Positions 54,324 through 64,000 of a stretch of 64,000 nucleotides of DNA are shown piece after piece. The DNA comes from Pyrenophora tritici-repentis (lineage: Eukaryota > Ascomycota > Dothideomycetes > Pleosporales > Pleosporaceae): contig NC_089399.1 in the NCBI RefSeq assembly GCF_003171515.1, positions 992,001-1,056,000 of the forward strand, given 5' to 3'. The notes below the pieces were generated by a model. It searched no databases. It was not told where the DNA came from and worked only from the letters and a program-made list of their open reading frames with translations. The position numbers and the translations under genes are program-made. Within the stretch, counting starts at the first letter, position 1. Every line of letters begins with the position of its first letter.

Positions 54324-56249
54324 ATGGCTGACCAATTCTTGGGCTTCGACCTGAGCACCCAGCAGCTCAAAGGTGTGCATTTACCCCGCCGAAGCTACCC
54401 CACTAAGCAGACTGACGTGACCCCGGATTGTAGGAATCATTGTCGGCTCAGATCTTAAGCTCATCCACGAGGCAAAGGTCGACTTCGATGCCGACCTATC
54501 TAAATACGGCATTGAGAAAGGTGTCCTTACTAACCCAGATGAAGGCGAAGTATTTGCGCCAGTCGCGTTGTGGCTCGAGGCCATTGATCTCGTCCTGCAG
54601 CGATTGAAGGAGCAGGGTGCCGATTTCTCCAAGATTCAGGGTATATCGGGTGCTGGCATGCAGCATGGAACTGTTTTCTGGAGCAAGGATGCTGAGACGC
54701 TGCTTGCTAGTCTGGATGGGGGCAAAACATTGCTCGAGCAGCTAGAGGGTGGTGCAAAGGGAGAACGGAAAGGCGCATTCAGCCACCCATTCAGCCCGAA
54801 TTGGCAGGACGCGAGTACGCAGAAGCAGTGTGAGGCTTTTGATAAGACGCTACAACAACCGAGGAATCTTGCGCTCGCTACTGGAAGCAGTGCTCACCAC
54901 GTGGGTTCCTTCATCTCCGACAAGTTTGAAAATCCTAACTTGTATGACAGAGGTTTAGTGGCCCCCAAATTCTAAGATTTCATGACAAGTACCCTGAAGC
55001 CTACAAGGCGACCGCTCGCATCTCCCTCGTATCATCCTTCTTGGCTTCCATATTCCTGGGCAAGTTAGCCCCCATTGATATCAGCGATGTAACTGGCGCG
55101 AATCTGTGGGATATCAAGAACGGTCGCTGGCATGAGGATCTCCTCGCACTCGCAGCTGGAGGGAGCGAAGGCGTTGAAGACCTCAGAAAGAAGCTCGGCA
55201 ACGTGCCTGAGGATGGTGGTTCCAGCTTCGGTACTGTCTCGCCATACTTCAGCAAGCGCTATGGCTTCCCTTCGTCAGCCCAGGTCATCGCGTTTACCGG
55301 TGACAATCCATCCACCATCCTCGCACTCCCTCTCCGTGCTTCAGATGCAATCGTCTCGCTCGGTACATCCACTACTTTCCTCATGTCAACACCAGCGTAC
55401 AGACCAGACCCCTCGTACCACTTCATGAACCACCCCACAACAGCCGGTCTCTACATGTTCATGCTGTGCTACAAGAACGGTGGTCTCGCTCGAGAACACA
55501 TCCGTGATGCCATCAACAAAGCAGCTGGCTCATCAGACAAGTCCTGGGACGAGTTCAACGAAACAGCCCTCACAACACCCGTTCTCGGTCAAGCTCAGCC
55601 TTCGGATCCCATGCGTCTGGGCCTCTTCTTCCCCCGCCCCGAAATTGTACCGAACGTCAAAGCAGGAACATGGCGCTTCCTCGCAAAGGACAACAATCTA
55701 TCTCCCGTAGCACCAGAGGCAGCCCAAGCAAAGACAGAAGACAAATCGTGGCCCATCCCCCAAGCCGACGCCCGCGCCATCCTCGAATCCCAATTCCTCT
55801 CCCTAAGACTGCGCTCCCAATCTCTTGTTGAACCACAAGGCTCCCTCCCCGCCCAACCACGTAGAATCTACATGGTCGGCGGCGGTGCCGTAAACCCAGC
55901 CATTGCCGAACTTGCCGGCCAAGTCCTCGGCGGCTCCGACGGCGTCTACAAGCTGGAAATCGGGGGCAACGCGTGTGCCCTTGGTGCAGCATACAAGGCC
56001 GCGTGGGGTGTACAGCGTGCGACGCCGCAAGAAAAGTTTGAAGATTTCCTTGAGGCGAGGTGGAATGAAGAGGGTTTTGTTAAGAAGATATGTGAGGGCT
56101 ATAGAAAGGGTGTTTTTGAGCAGTATGGTGAGGCGCTCAAGGCGTTTGATCAAGTGGAGAAGGTTGCGCTCAAGGAGAAGGGTGAGGCGGAGAAGACAGA
56201 TGCGGTCAAGGAGGCTATGGGGTTGCAGGGCTTGGATGCTGCGAGGTAG
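54324..56249 (+). CDS. XKS1: D-xylulose kinase
   Basis: Three exons, 54324-54372, 54434-54900 and 54951-56249, give 604 residues (yeast Xks1 has 600). It phosphorylates D-xylulose with ATP to xylulose-5-phosphate, linking pentose catabolism to the pentose phosphate pathway in the cytosol. The FGGY N-terminal domain opens with [13 protein letters not shown] and contains [12 protein letters not shown] and [10 protein letters not shown]. The second splice restores [16 protein letters not shown]. The C-terminal domain has the ATP-binding [12 protein letters not shown] and [12 protein letters not shown] segments. In fungi it usually follows xylose reductase and xylitol dehydrogenase in the pathway, but those genes are not next to it here. 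Confidence 0.95.
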
Positions 56250-56548
56250 ATATTGATAGTATTGGTATGGATCATCTAGGAATTGAAAATTGAAACCTTT
56301 TGCTCACCATCTTGAAAATTACGTGGAGAACATAGTTATCCGATTCATCATTGCTGCAATCTGTGTTTGTTCTACTAATGATATAGGGTGAAGGTACACC
56401 ATATAACCGCACCGTATACGTACTCCCTTGCTACTTAATCCAAGCATCAAACAAGTCCATCACAGACAGCTTATCGCCTAACCCCGGAGCCCCCACTTCC
56501 TACTCCCTTACCCGCACCATCACTTCTTTTCTCAGCTTCCACCCCCTC

Positions 56549-59500
56549 CTATCTCGACCGAAAGCTCACTGATTGCTCCAAAGCCACAGCCTTCGGACCA
56601 CCATTCCAATCACTGAAACTAGAACTCGATTCGTACAGTGTGACCGACGTATGTCGATGTGCGAGCACCCGCTCATCTACTACACGACGTGGCAGAATAT
56701 ATCCTTCTTGTTGTCGTCTTTGAGACATCGGCGGCGAAGTAGAAGAAGAAGAAGAGTAGAGAAGGGGAAAAGGATGCGGGACGTGTATAGTACTCGATGA
56801 ACATGAGGATGAGGGCAAGGCATGTGCTAATTTTGAGTTTGGGCCTACAGTCTCGTCTATGGTGTATGGCCGCCGGGTCTCTGCTGCTGCTCTCACTTGC
56901 GCGGCAGTGGAGTGGTTAAGATTTTGCCTTTTCACGCCTGCACTCGTCGCGGTTCTGGGTTTCTGGGGCGCCGAGTAGAATGTCGTGGGGGATTGAGAAG
57001 ATCGCGTTGTAGTGACGTGATTATGATGGGTACTTGGTCTTGACTTTGGTGATGGGTGGATTCTGGTGTTACTTTGACGACGGGTAGGCGAGTATGAAGC
57101 CACGTGCGAGGAGATGATCCTTTCATCTGGGTTGGGAGATGTCGTATGGCTTGAGGTTTCGAGTGTAGAGCAGGTAGAGCTTCCTTTTCCGCCTTTTGAG
57201 ATGGTAGACTTGGTGTGACTGTGATTTGGTCGTGATTTGGCCTTTGATTGTATGCCCAGACCTTGCTCTTGCACTTCTGGAATAGCCTTATCAACGGCTT
57301 TACGCCCGCTTCTTCCGTCTGATTGTCCACGCTGTGATATGTGGGCGACTTTGGAGACTGACAAGCCTTCTTTGGGAACAAACCGGTGGTATTCCTCATC
57401 CTGCGTAGCTCGGCACGTGCAAGTGGATTTCGAGTGATTCTGCGTCCTACGTTGAGATGGAGCCGCTTTGGAGCACACAGGGCCCTCCTTCTGGTGACGA
57501 GGAGTCTTCCGCGCCTGAGATTGATAGAAAGGGGGCTCCGACGAATAGCGAGAAAGGGGCGGCTGGCGAGATTCGTCACAAGAGGTAATCTTGGGTCTAA
57601 TCCCAGCTCTTCCTTGTGGACATATCTTCCAAACCGGTGCAATACTGGGCGCTGGAAAGTAGTTATTTGCTGGCGGTGCCGAGTTTCCGCGAACTGGAGG
57701 TTGTGCCCATGTACTGATGTAGATGTCTCTTTGAAAAGATGAGGACTGGGGACAAGGAGACTTATCGCTGCGGCCTTCGAAGATTGGGTTGAGTGTTTGG
57801 CAGTACATGCCTTGCTGAGAGTAAAGCTGGAATCGACTTGGAAATTGTTCTTCTGTTGGAACGGGGAGAAGACTGGATCCTCGGTCATGACACTGATGTT
57901 CAGGTTGGCTGAGATGGTCCTTTTGTCTTTGTAGCGTTCCCCCAGGTGACTTTGCTGTTCGTCCTGGTGCCGCCTTTCGAAAGGGTTCGGCATGTTGACG
58001 ATCTTGGCGACGTTGGGGAGGTGCATGTACTCGATGCTGCGGCTGTGGCACAAGTATTCTCAGTGGTCGAGTTTGCTCTTTTGATTTCGGACCCCATCCA
58101 AACCATCGTCTTTTTCTGATCGGACTTACAGACTTCAACCTCGGTGGTGGCTTCTGGTTATCTGGCTTGGTACATACTGGAGTCGGTCGTTGAGGGTAAG
58201 ACGGAGCCGGAACATATTGCTGATCAGGGGGGTAGTTCGTAAGCTCCTTGGGCTTCTTGACAGGAATTGAAGGCGGGATCGCGACTACAAAATCCTTCTG
58301 GGTTGTTTCTACAGAGGGAGCTACAATCCCGAGGGCTGCACTTTTCTTCCTGCGATTCCGAGGTCTCTTAGGTACCTTGGGTATGTTTTGAAGGAGTTCG
58401 GGTGGTGCCATTGTTTCTGATGTTTCCAAGTTGGGATATGCACTAGGGAGTTCTTCTACATTCCCTTGAGACTTGTGAACCCCGGAAGATTCAGAATTGC
58501 AAGACAGGCCAGTCTTAGATGTCCTCTTGAGCTTCTCCTCCGTTATTGCCTCTCCCGGTAGGATATGGCGGCGTTCAGCTATGTGCTGTATGGTTCCGGT
58601 AGTCGTTGAAGATCCAGAGTTACACTCGAATGACTCTATAGGATCAGTTGGTGGACGCTCTGCTTGAGTCATAGTTGGAAGCTCCAAGTCTGTATGAGCG
58701 CCAGTAGCGTCGTCTCCACATTTAACCTGTTTTTCAGCAGCACTGTAGACTGCTGGATGATCCTCTACGATATCTACACAACAGGATGATTCCGAGGACG
58801 CAGAACTGCACTTGCCTGAGCCTGTTGAGTATCTGGTTCTTGGAAAGCCGAGTAATCGGCCGATGCGTTCTATGAGAAAATGGGTGGGTGATCTTTCTTC
58901 GCCGAAAGGCGACGACTCCACTGGTTCCAGCAGAACTTCGCAGCACTCAGGACCCTCCATGTCGGGTTCCTTGGAGGGGTTGTATTCAGGTTTGTCGAAA
59001 GGTTCGAGAAGCTCCATCTCTGGCTCAGTAGAAATGGAATTCACGAGCGATGGCATCTGCTCCTTGACCTCTAATAAGGACGGCTCTTCAGGTGGCTCAT
59101 GAAAAGCAGAATGATGTGGCAAAGAGGTGTTTATGCGTTCTGGCTCCCTCGAATTGGGCTGTCTACAGCGAATTGAGTCCGATCCTCTGGTTGAATTTTT
59201 ATGCACATGGTCTGGTTCAGGTAAGGTAGATGGTGACGAAGCGGAATTGCTTGTCACAGGCTGCAAAAGAGACGGCTCGGGGAATGTTGCTTGATCTATG
59301 AGCAAATTTGAAGGCCGTTCCGTCTCCGTTACAGGGCTCGGTTGAAGATTGACGGTGGGTTCATCAGAAGAACAAGACGTAGGCGACGAGAATGAGAACG
59401 TTCTTTCAGGATCTCGCATTGGCTGACGAGATATAAACGAATACCGGCGATGAGTCATGATGCGTTCGGTTGCAGGTGACTCCTCCGGAGGTTGCGGAAA

Positions 59501-62500
59501 CGTAAACATGCCAGCTCCGCTCATTACTTTCTCATTATCACTTGTGAACGTGGAATCGGTCTCATCTTCCACCGTACTTGATTGGGGAAGTTCTGACTGT
59601 CGAGTTGGATATTCTGTTGTATGAGTGTTCTTGTGCTCCTCTGTTGGGCGTTCTGCTTTCATTCTTCCCATTGAATGCGAGCCGCCAACGCTCTTGGAAT
59701 CAGCTGCATGTTCCGCTGAGATGGTGAGGGTCTCTTTTCCATACTCTAACGTGGAAACCCTCTGCCGCTCTTGATCCAAACGTCTCTCAAGATCATCGGT
59801 CACATTCCGCAGGTGCTCTATCGTTTCTGTGTATATGTGGCAAGAGGGTCCTGCGGAATGATGTCCAATGTGTTTTACTGCCACATTAAGTTGTGGCTTG
59901 TGTAGTGCCACGTCGTTTTCCTTATTCAGTAGATCGCATTGCCACTCAGACGTTGATGAAGAATTCTGGACGTATTTGGGTCGCTCTCCTTGCTGAAAAC
60001 CGAACTGAATATCTGAAGCTGGAAGCGTACTCGAGTCGGTAGTAGCAGAACCAATGGCAGTTGAAAGCTCGGACCGCGCCACTTGAAGCCACTCCTAAAT
60101 CTCCTCAGGTGGGATCTCTCCAAGCTGCTGTAGGTCTTTCATGACAACAGACCTTTTCCCCGAATGAGCGGAGATAGGGGAGACTGTACCACCAGATTCT
60201 CTCTCGTCGATTTCCTTGTTGGTGATTATAGGCGCTCTTTCTGTGGCAGCGTCTACAGGCTTCTTTCCAGACTGTGTACGCTCCGTTGACGACTCAGTAG
60301 ATACTTCGCTAAGCACGCTCTGTGCGGAATCCGCGACAGCTTTGGGATGTTGATGATCTTCAAACTGAACACCAAGATCTCCGGCTATTGAATCCAACTC
60401 GCCAATGAGTTGCTCGCGGGTTTCCAAGATTTCCATCAACCTCCGGCGTGCTTGTCGCAGCCAGAAATCCTCCTCATCTTCGACGATCGTCTCTCCTACA
60501 GTAGCTAGATGATCGTCTCCGCATGACGAACAAGAGTAGCAAGGTGTACTTTCGTATTGGGCACTGAGGAACATTTCCTCGTCCTGTGCACTCGGTACCA
60601 GTTCAAGATCAACACCAAAGTCATCGGCTGCAGATTTGACTAGGTCCACTAGATCAGGCATTGACTTGACAACTTCGTTCAGGTTCGAATGACGATCGTT
60701 GATGTTTGGTCCAACTCTCCCAGGCGACCCAATGTTTAGCTTCTTAGCTTCTTTAGGCGGATCATACAAGGTGATTTGCTGCTGTTCGGAACATGGCTCA
60801 GAGACGGAGTCAGATGCTTCATTTACTGTCTGGTGTTCGCATGGCAGTTTACCGGAGGCGTTACAAGAGTAGACACAGCAGCTGGCGGTTTGGCACCGTT
60901 GCACAAGTTCTCCAGATGCTCTTTGAAGCTTTGCAAGACTTGGCTGACTACTTTTGATGTTGTCGATGACATCTTGCAGTGTGTTGGCGTGATCTTTCAG
61001 AATAGATTCAATAATTTGACCCAGATCTTCTGCGAATGTGTCACCGCATCTGTCTGCTGGCACACATTCAGTATGCTGCTGGCGCCGTCTTGTATTACGG
61101 TCACTAGCTTTTCTGACTCTCCTTGACGAGGATGTGGAGGTAGAGGATCGGGTTAGAGCTCGTTTTCCTGTCCACTGTTGATGGACTGGTAGTTGTTCGG
61201 GCTGATTGGCCCGAGCAGAGCACTGTCGGCACGTTCTCTTCTGAGCATGCTCGCGATGCTCTGTATTGCCCATGTATGAAAAGTGACCGCATGCTCGTTT
61301 GACCCATCTGCCGGGGTCCTGTAGGGCTTTGCTCGATCTGGTCGTACCACCAGGTTTGGTACGTGCACCGGGGAAGCCGAAATCTTGGGTCATCTAGATA
61401 TCGGTATGCATCAGTATAAGTCTTTGGTGAAGTTCTAACGGTGAAGTTTCTTACGCGACGCCCGTACCCTTGGCGATTGTCCACATCGTCAGGGACCTCT
61501 TTGTTGTGATGTGGTGCCCCGATGCCTGTATTTACGACTGGGACTGGACCAGAAGTGGTGTTGCGACGCGAGAGATTGGGAGAATGCGATCCATCGTAAC
61601 TGAGACGATCCTTTGATATGTTGACCTCAGACTTTTTGCGGACATCCACATGCTTGCCAAATCTATCACGGAACAACTGAAAGTTCGGGCTCGATGCCTT
61701 TGAGAACCTTCTCCTGATGGGGCCATCAGCGACCTCATCTGGGTTACTGAAGCTTTCAGGCATATGAGTGCTGCGTGATTCAGCCCGTTTTGGAACAGAC
61801 TCTCCGTGTTCTTCAAAAGCCGTTCGAATATCGCGATAAGATCTCGCACGTTGACTCCCTAGCAGCGATTGTCGACGATTCAGAGTCTGAGCCTGCGTGG
61901 TCTCGATAGCTGGCATTGACCTACGGGTAGATAAACGCCTCAGAAGCCTATCGGACGGCCCTTGATCATTTCTTGACTGGGGCTCTTTACCGACAATGAG
62001 TGGTTTGGAGACAGAAAGTAGCGCTGGCCTATCATCTGCCACACGTCTGTCGAAGCCCAAAAGATTCGCATTACGAGTTGAATCCGAAAACACGGTCGTT
62101 GGCTGTATCTGCTTCGTTGCATCTTCTTCTGCCTCCTCTGATTTAGCCTCTTGTAAGGCCATATCTGCCACGACAGTAGCTCTTCTGATTATGACTTCAG
62201 GAACCGACTCGCCAATTTCGACATCAGAGTAAGGGATCATAGACTGCACAGCTTCGACAGCCCCTGGCTCTGTCAGGCTTCGTAAGGGTAATCCAGTGGG
62301 AGAAGAGTCATCCTCCATGATAGAGGCCGTGTTCTCGTCCACATTATCAAAAGTATCCTTCTCATTGATAGACGATGTGTTGTCCGCAGTATCGGAAGTC
62401 TCTTTTTCGCTCGAAAAGGGTCTCTTCGTAGTATGGAGAACATCTGGACTGGGATCACGAGTAGAGGAGCTACGAGAAGGTAACGATGAGTGCGTTTTCG

Positions 62501-63128
62501 GAGATGCAGAATCCGTTCTAGTAGCAGTCGCTGAAGAGGGAAGAAGGGGTGCTGATGAAGGCTGAGAGACTTTGTTCTCGAAAAAGTTCTTTGCCGACCG
62601 TACCGAGACTAGCTTTGGTTGTCTCGAAGGCAGTGGCACAGCCTGAGATTGGCATGGTTGTCCTTTAAGATGAGATGCGGGGCCCGGTATCGATGATCGC
62701 CTCTTGAGCTCGACAGCGCTTGAAGCAAGTGAACGGTCTTCACTGCGGGCACCAACTGGGGAAGGGATTCTGCCCACTGAAGCTGCTGCCCTTAGCTCTG
62801 GGTAAGAGTACCCTATACGATCCAGAACCTGGGCATGTGTATGCTTATTCGGTGATGTGTTGGTATGATACCTGTGTCCTACATTAGACGACTGTTGGGC
62901 CTCGCTTGATCGCAGCAGGACGATCGAATTTGGTGGGCTATTGGTGTTAGGTTCGGATGAACTCGACCGTGGTCGGTTTGGCTGCTCAGTACTCGGTAGC
63001 GACACATGAGCTTCGCTCCGACTCTGTCTTGTTCTCACTGTTGATAGTTGACGTGCCTGCTCGCGAAGTGCCGCACTATTTGTACGGGCTGCGGAACTTG
63101 ACGTAGGCTGATCAAAGCCTGGGGGCAT
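56549..63128 (-). CDS. Very large low-complexity hypothetical protein, interrupted by an in-frame TAG
   Basis: Exon one, 63128-61455, encodes 558 residues; a 61-nt intron (61454-61394, GTAAGA..CTAG) joins in phase to a second exon. That exon reads 432 codons to a TAG at 60097-60095. The same frame then continues, open, for 1,181 codons to 56549. The downstream part has no ATG near its beginning and so is probably not a separate gene. Without the stop the product would exceed 2,100 residues. It is rich in Ser, Pro, Glu and Arg, with no recognised domain; short ordered parts include a helical segment (LMEILETREQLIGELDSI) and the C terminus (SDWNGGPKAVALEQ). An optional 87-nt, in-frame intron with a GTAAGT donor lies at 58129-58043. 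Either the TAG is removed by an intron I could not identify, or it is a disabling mutation; if so, the upstream product is 990 residues. Confidence 0.55.
60095..60097 (-). other. In-frame TAG inside the large ORF
   Basis: The stop falls between IPPEEI and EWLQVARSEL in one continuous frame. A weak alternative is an intron from a GTACAG donor near 60187 to the AAG acceptor near 60083 (about 107 nt), which would keep the frame but remove coding-like sequence. Confidence 0.6.
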
Positions 63129-63464
63129 ATGTAACTGTTGAGGTGTTGTAAGGCGCTCGATTGACGTATGAGCGGCTTTACCGAGCGGCGTGGGAGGATT
63201 GGTGTTTGCTTGTAGTAGGTATCGAGAGAATTGGTATGAAGTGAGATAAACAATAGGATGATAGGAATGGTGTTTTAGATTGTGCAGGGTTGATTACGGG
63301 TGCAAAGTCACTCAATTCAGGTGTTATGTGAAGATAATGCGAGGGTTTGTTGCAATGTTTGGGATGCCTCATGGGCTCCTTCTACACTTTGCGCACGGAA
63401 AGTACGCGGCATCTGTTACTGTACATACCGCATACGACCTGCCTAATAAACGCTATTTACAGGC
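63129..63464. other. Intergenic region between the large gene and the ATP synthase gene
   Basis: About 340 bp between two minus-strand genes, so it holds the promoter of the large gene and the 3' UTR of the ATP synthase gene. No further feature recognised. Confidence 0.5.
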
Positions 63465-63996
63465 TTACTTCAACGCAGCCTGGAGGCTCTCGAGAACCTG
63501 TAACATATCAGTTTCCCTTCATCAGACGTGTGAATCAGACCTACCTCAAGCTCAATCTTGGCCTCGGCAATGTCAGCCTCACTGCCGCTTCCACTGGCAA
63601 TCTTCTGTGCCTCGCCGATCTGGTTCCTGACAGCCTATCTCTACGTCAGTCGCAACTTTCCCATTTCCTTATGATTGATTCCTACCTCGGCGCTGAAGTC
63701 CTCCAATGGGTAACCCTCGACGGCGTTGATGCTAAGAACAGAGTTTGGCTGCACAACGGCGAATCCACCGGAGAGGAAGAATTGCTTGCTGCCGCCAGAC
63801 TCCTCAATGATCTCGACTAGGCCGGGCTTGAGCTGCTCGATTGAAGCAACGTGGTTGGCCAAGACACCCATGTCACCGGTTTCCGCGGGAAGATTGACCT
63901 GGACACTGCACGAAACCTCATGTCAGCAATCGCGCATTCGATATGGTGTTGGTCGGCATTTCAAGAGACGTACACGTCCTGGGACTTGTAGATGGA
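63465..63996 (-). CDS. ATP16: ATP synthase F1 delta subunit, mitochondrial (3' part, gene runs off the window)
   Basis: Exons visible in coding order: 63996-63974 (23 nt), 63905-63686, 63634-63545 and 63497-63465. Introns of 68, 51 and 47 nt keep the frame. The peptide reads SIYKSQDVV, then VNLPAETGDMGVLANHV, SIEQLKPGLVEI and a C-terminal helix pair ending VLESLQAALK. These are hallmarks of the mitochondrial delta subunit (bacterial epsilon), which couples the F1 central stalk to the c-ring. The beta-sandwich and the two C-terminal helices are present. The N terminus with the presequence lies beyond 64000; the ATAG at the window's last bases looks like an intron acceptor. Many small exons are usual for this gene in fungi. 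Confidence 0.92.
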
Positions 63997-64000
63997 CTAT

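Noticed and set aside
56932..58053. 373-codon alternative frame in the 3' part of the large gene
   Set aside because: The other frame continues to a plausible C terminus, and this one looks like an out-of-frame reading of Ser/Pro/Arg-rich sequence. A frame switch through the optional intron was considered, but the in-frame acceptors favour the main frame.
45919..60097. TAG read as a sense codon (code reassignment)
   Set aside because: Two genes have TAG followed by coding-like sequence, but POB3, the DUF3128 gene and the copia gag-pol all end naturally at TAG, so general reassignment is not supported.
1..64000. CRISPR arrays, rRNA or bacterial-type operons
   Set aside because: Nothing with regular spacers or bacterial gene organisation was seen; the DNA is eukaryotic with introns.

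Overview
The window is nuclear DNA of a filamentous ascomycete. Genes are interrupted by short introns (mostly 46-68 nt, GT-AG, with CTAAC/CTAAT-like branch sites), intergenic spaces are moderate, and the gene set is fungal: FACT subunit Pob3, an Ame1-like kinetochore protein, a Zn2Cys6 regulator, a CBM18-armed copper radical oxidase and a DUF3128 twin-CX9C protein. The style fits Dothideomycetes, probably Pleosporales, but the genus cannot be fixed from sequence alone.

Layout. 0.5-2.2 kb: DCR2-type metallophosphatase (+). 3.2-5.7 kb: secreted glyoxal-oxidase-like enzyme with three chitin-binding modules (-). 5.7-9.7 kb: gene-poor. 9.7-11.0 kb: hypothetical protein with paired CxxC motifs (-). 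13.2-15.2 kb: six-exon MFS transporter (+). 15.5-16.6 kb: phosphopantothenate-cysteine ligase (-). 17.6-19.5 kb: FACT subunit POB3 (+). 20.4-22.7 kb: Zn2Cys6 transcription factor (+). 22.8-29.0 kb: 6 kb with no recognisable gene. 29.0-30.5 kb: hypothetical (-). 31.15-36.18 kb: an intact Ty1/copia retrotransposon with identical 171-bp LTRs, a GTTTG target duplication and a half-tRNA(iMet)-type primer site. 36.28-36.69 kb: degenerate ~130-bp tandem repeats. 37.5-39.0 kb: F-box/2EXR-like hypothetical (-). 39.7-42.0 kb: Ame1-like kinetochore protein (-), divergent from a twin-CX9C protein (+, 42.2-43.2 kb). 43.5-45.1 kb: two small hypotheticals, one a membrane protein with PPxY motifs. 45.9-46.9 kb: PfkB/ketohexokinase-like gene with an early TAG (-). 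47.2-48.4 kb: four-TM membrane protein (-). 49.0-50.1 kb: mitochondrial FNR-type oxidoreductase (-). 50.7-51.8 kb: monoacylglycerol lipase (+). 52.3-53.9 kb: MMT-type cation transporter (+). 54.3-56.2 kb: xylulokinase (+). 56.5-63.1 kb: very large low-complexity protein with an in-frame TAG (-). 63.5 kb to the edge: 3' end of the mitochondrial ATP synthase delta subunit gene (-).

The genes do not form one pathway; this is ordinary chromosomal DNA with housekeeping genes, lineage-specific hypotheticals and one young transposon. Several products appear mitochondrial (oxidoreductase, MMT-like carrier, ATP synthase delta, possibly the CX9C protein), with no sign of co-regulation. The most notable observations concern gene structure: a POB3 start codon split by an intron plus a GC-AG intron; a 4-nt microexon in the lipase that restores the family motif; and two genes cut by in-frame TAG codons although coding-like sequence continues in frame. 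Exon coordinates were derived by hand from splice signals, reading-frame phase and remembered family sequence; no alignment or RNA data were available.
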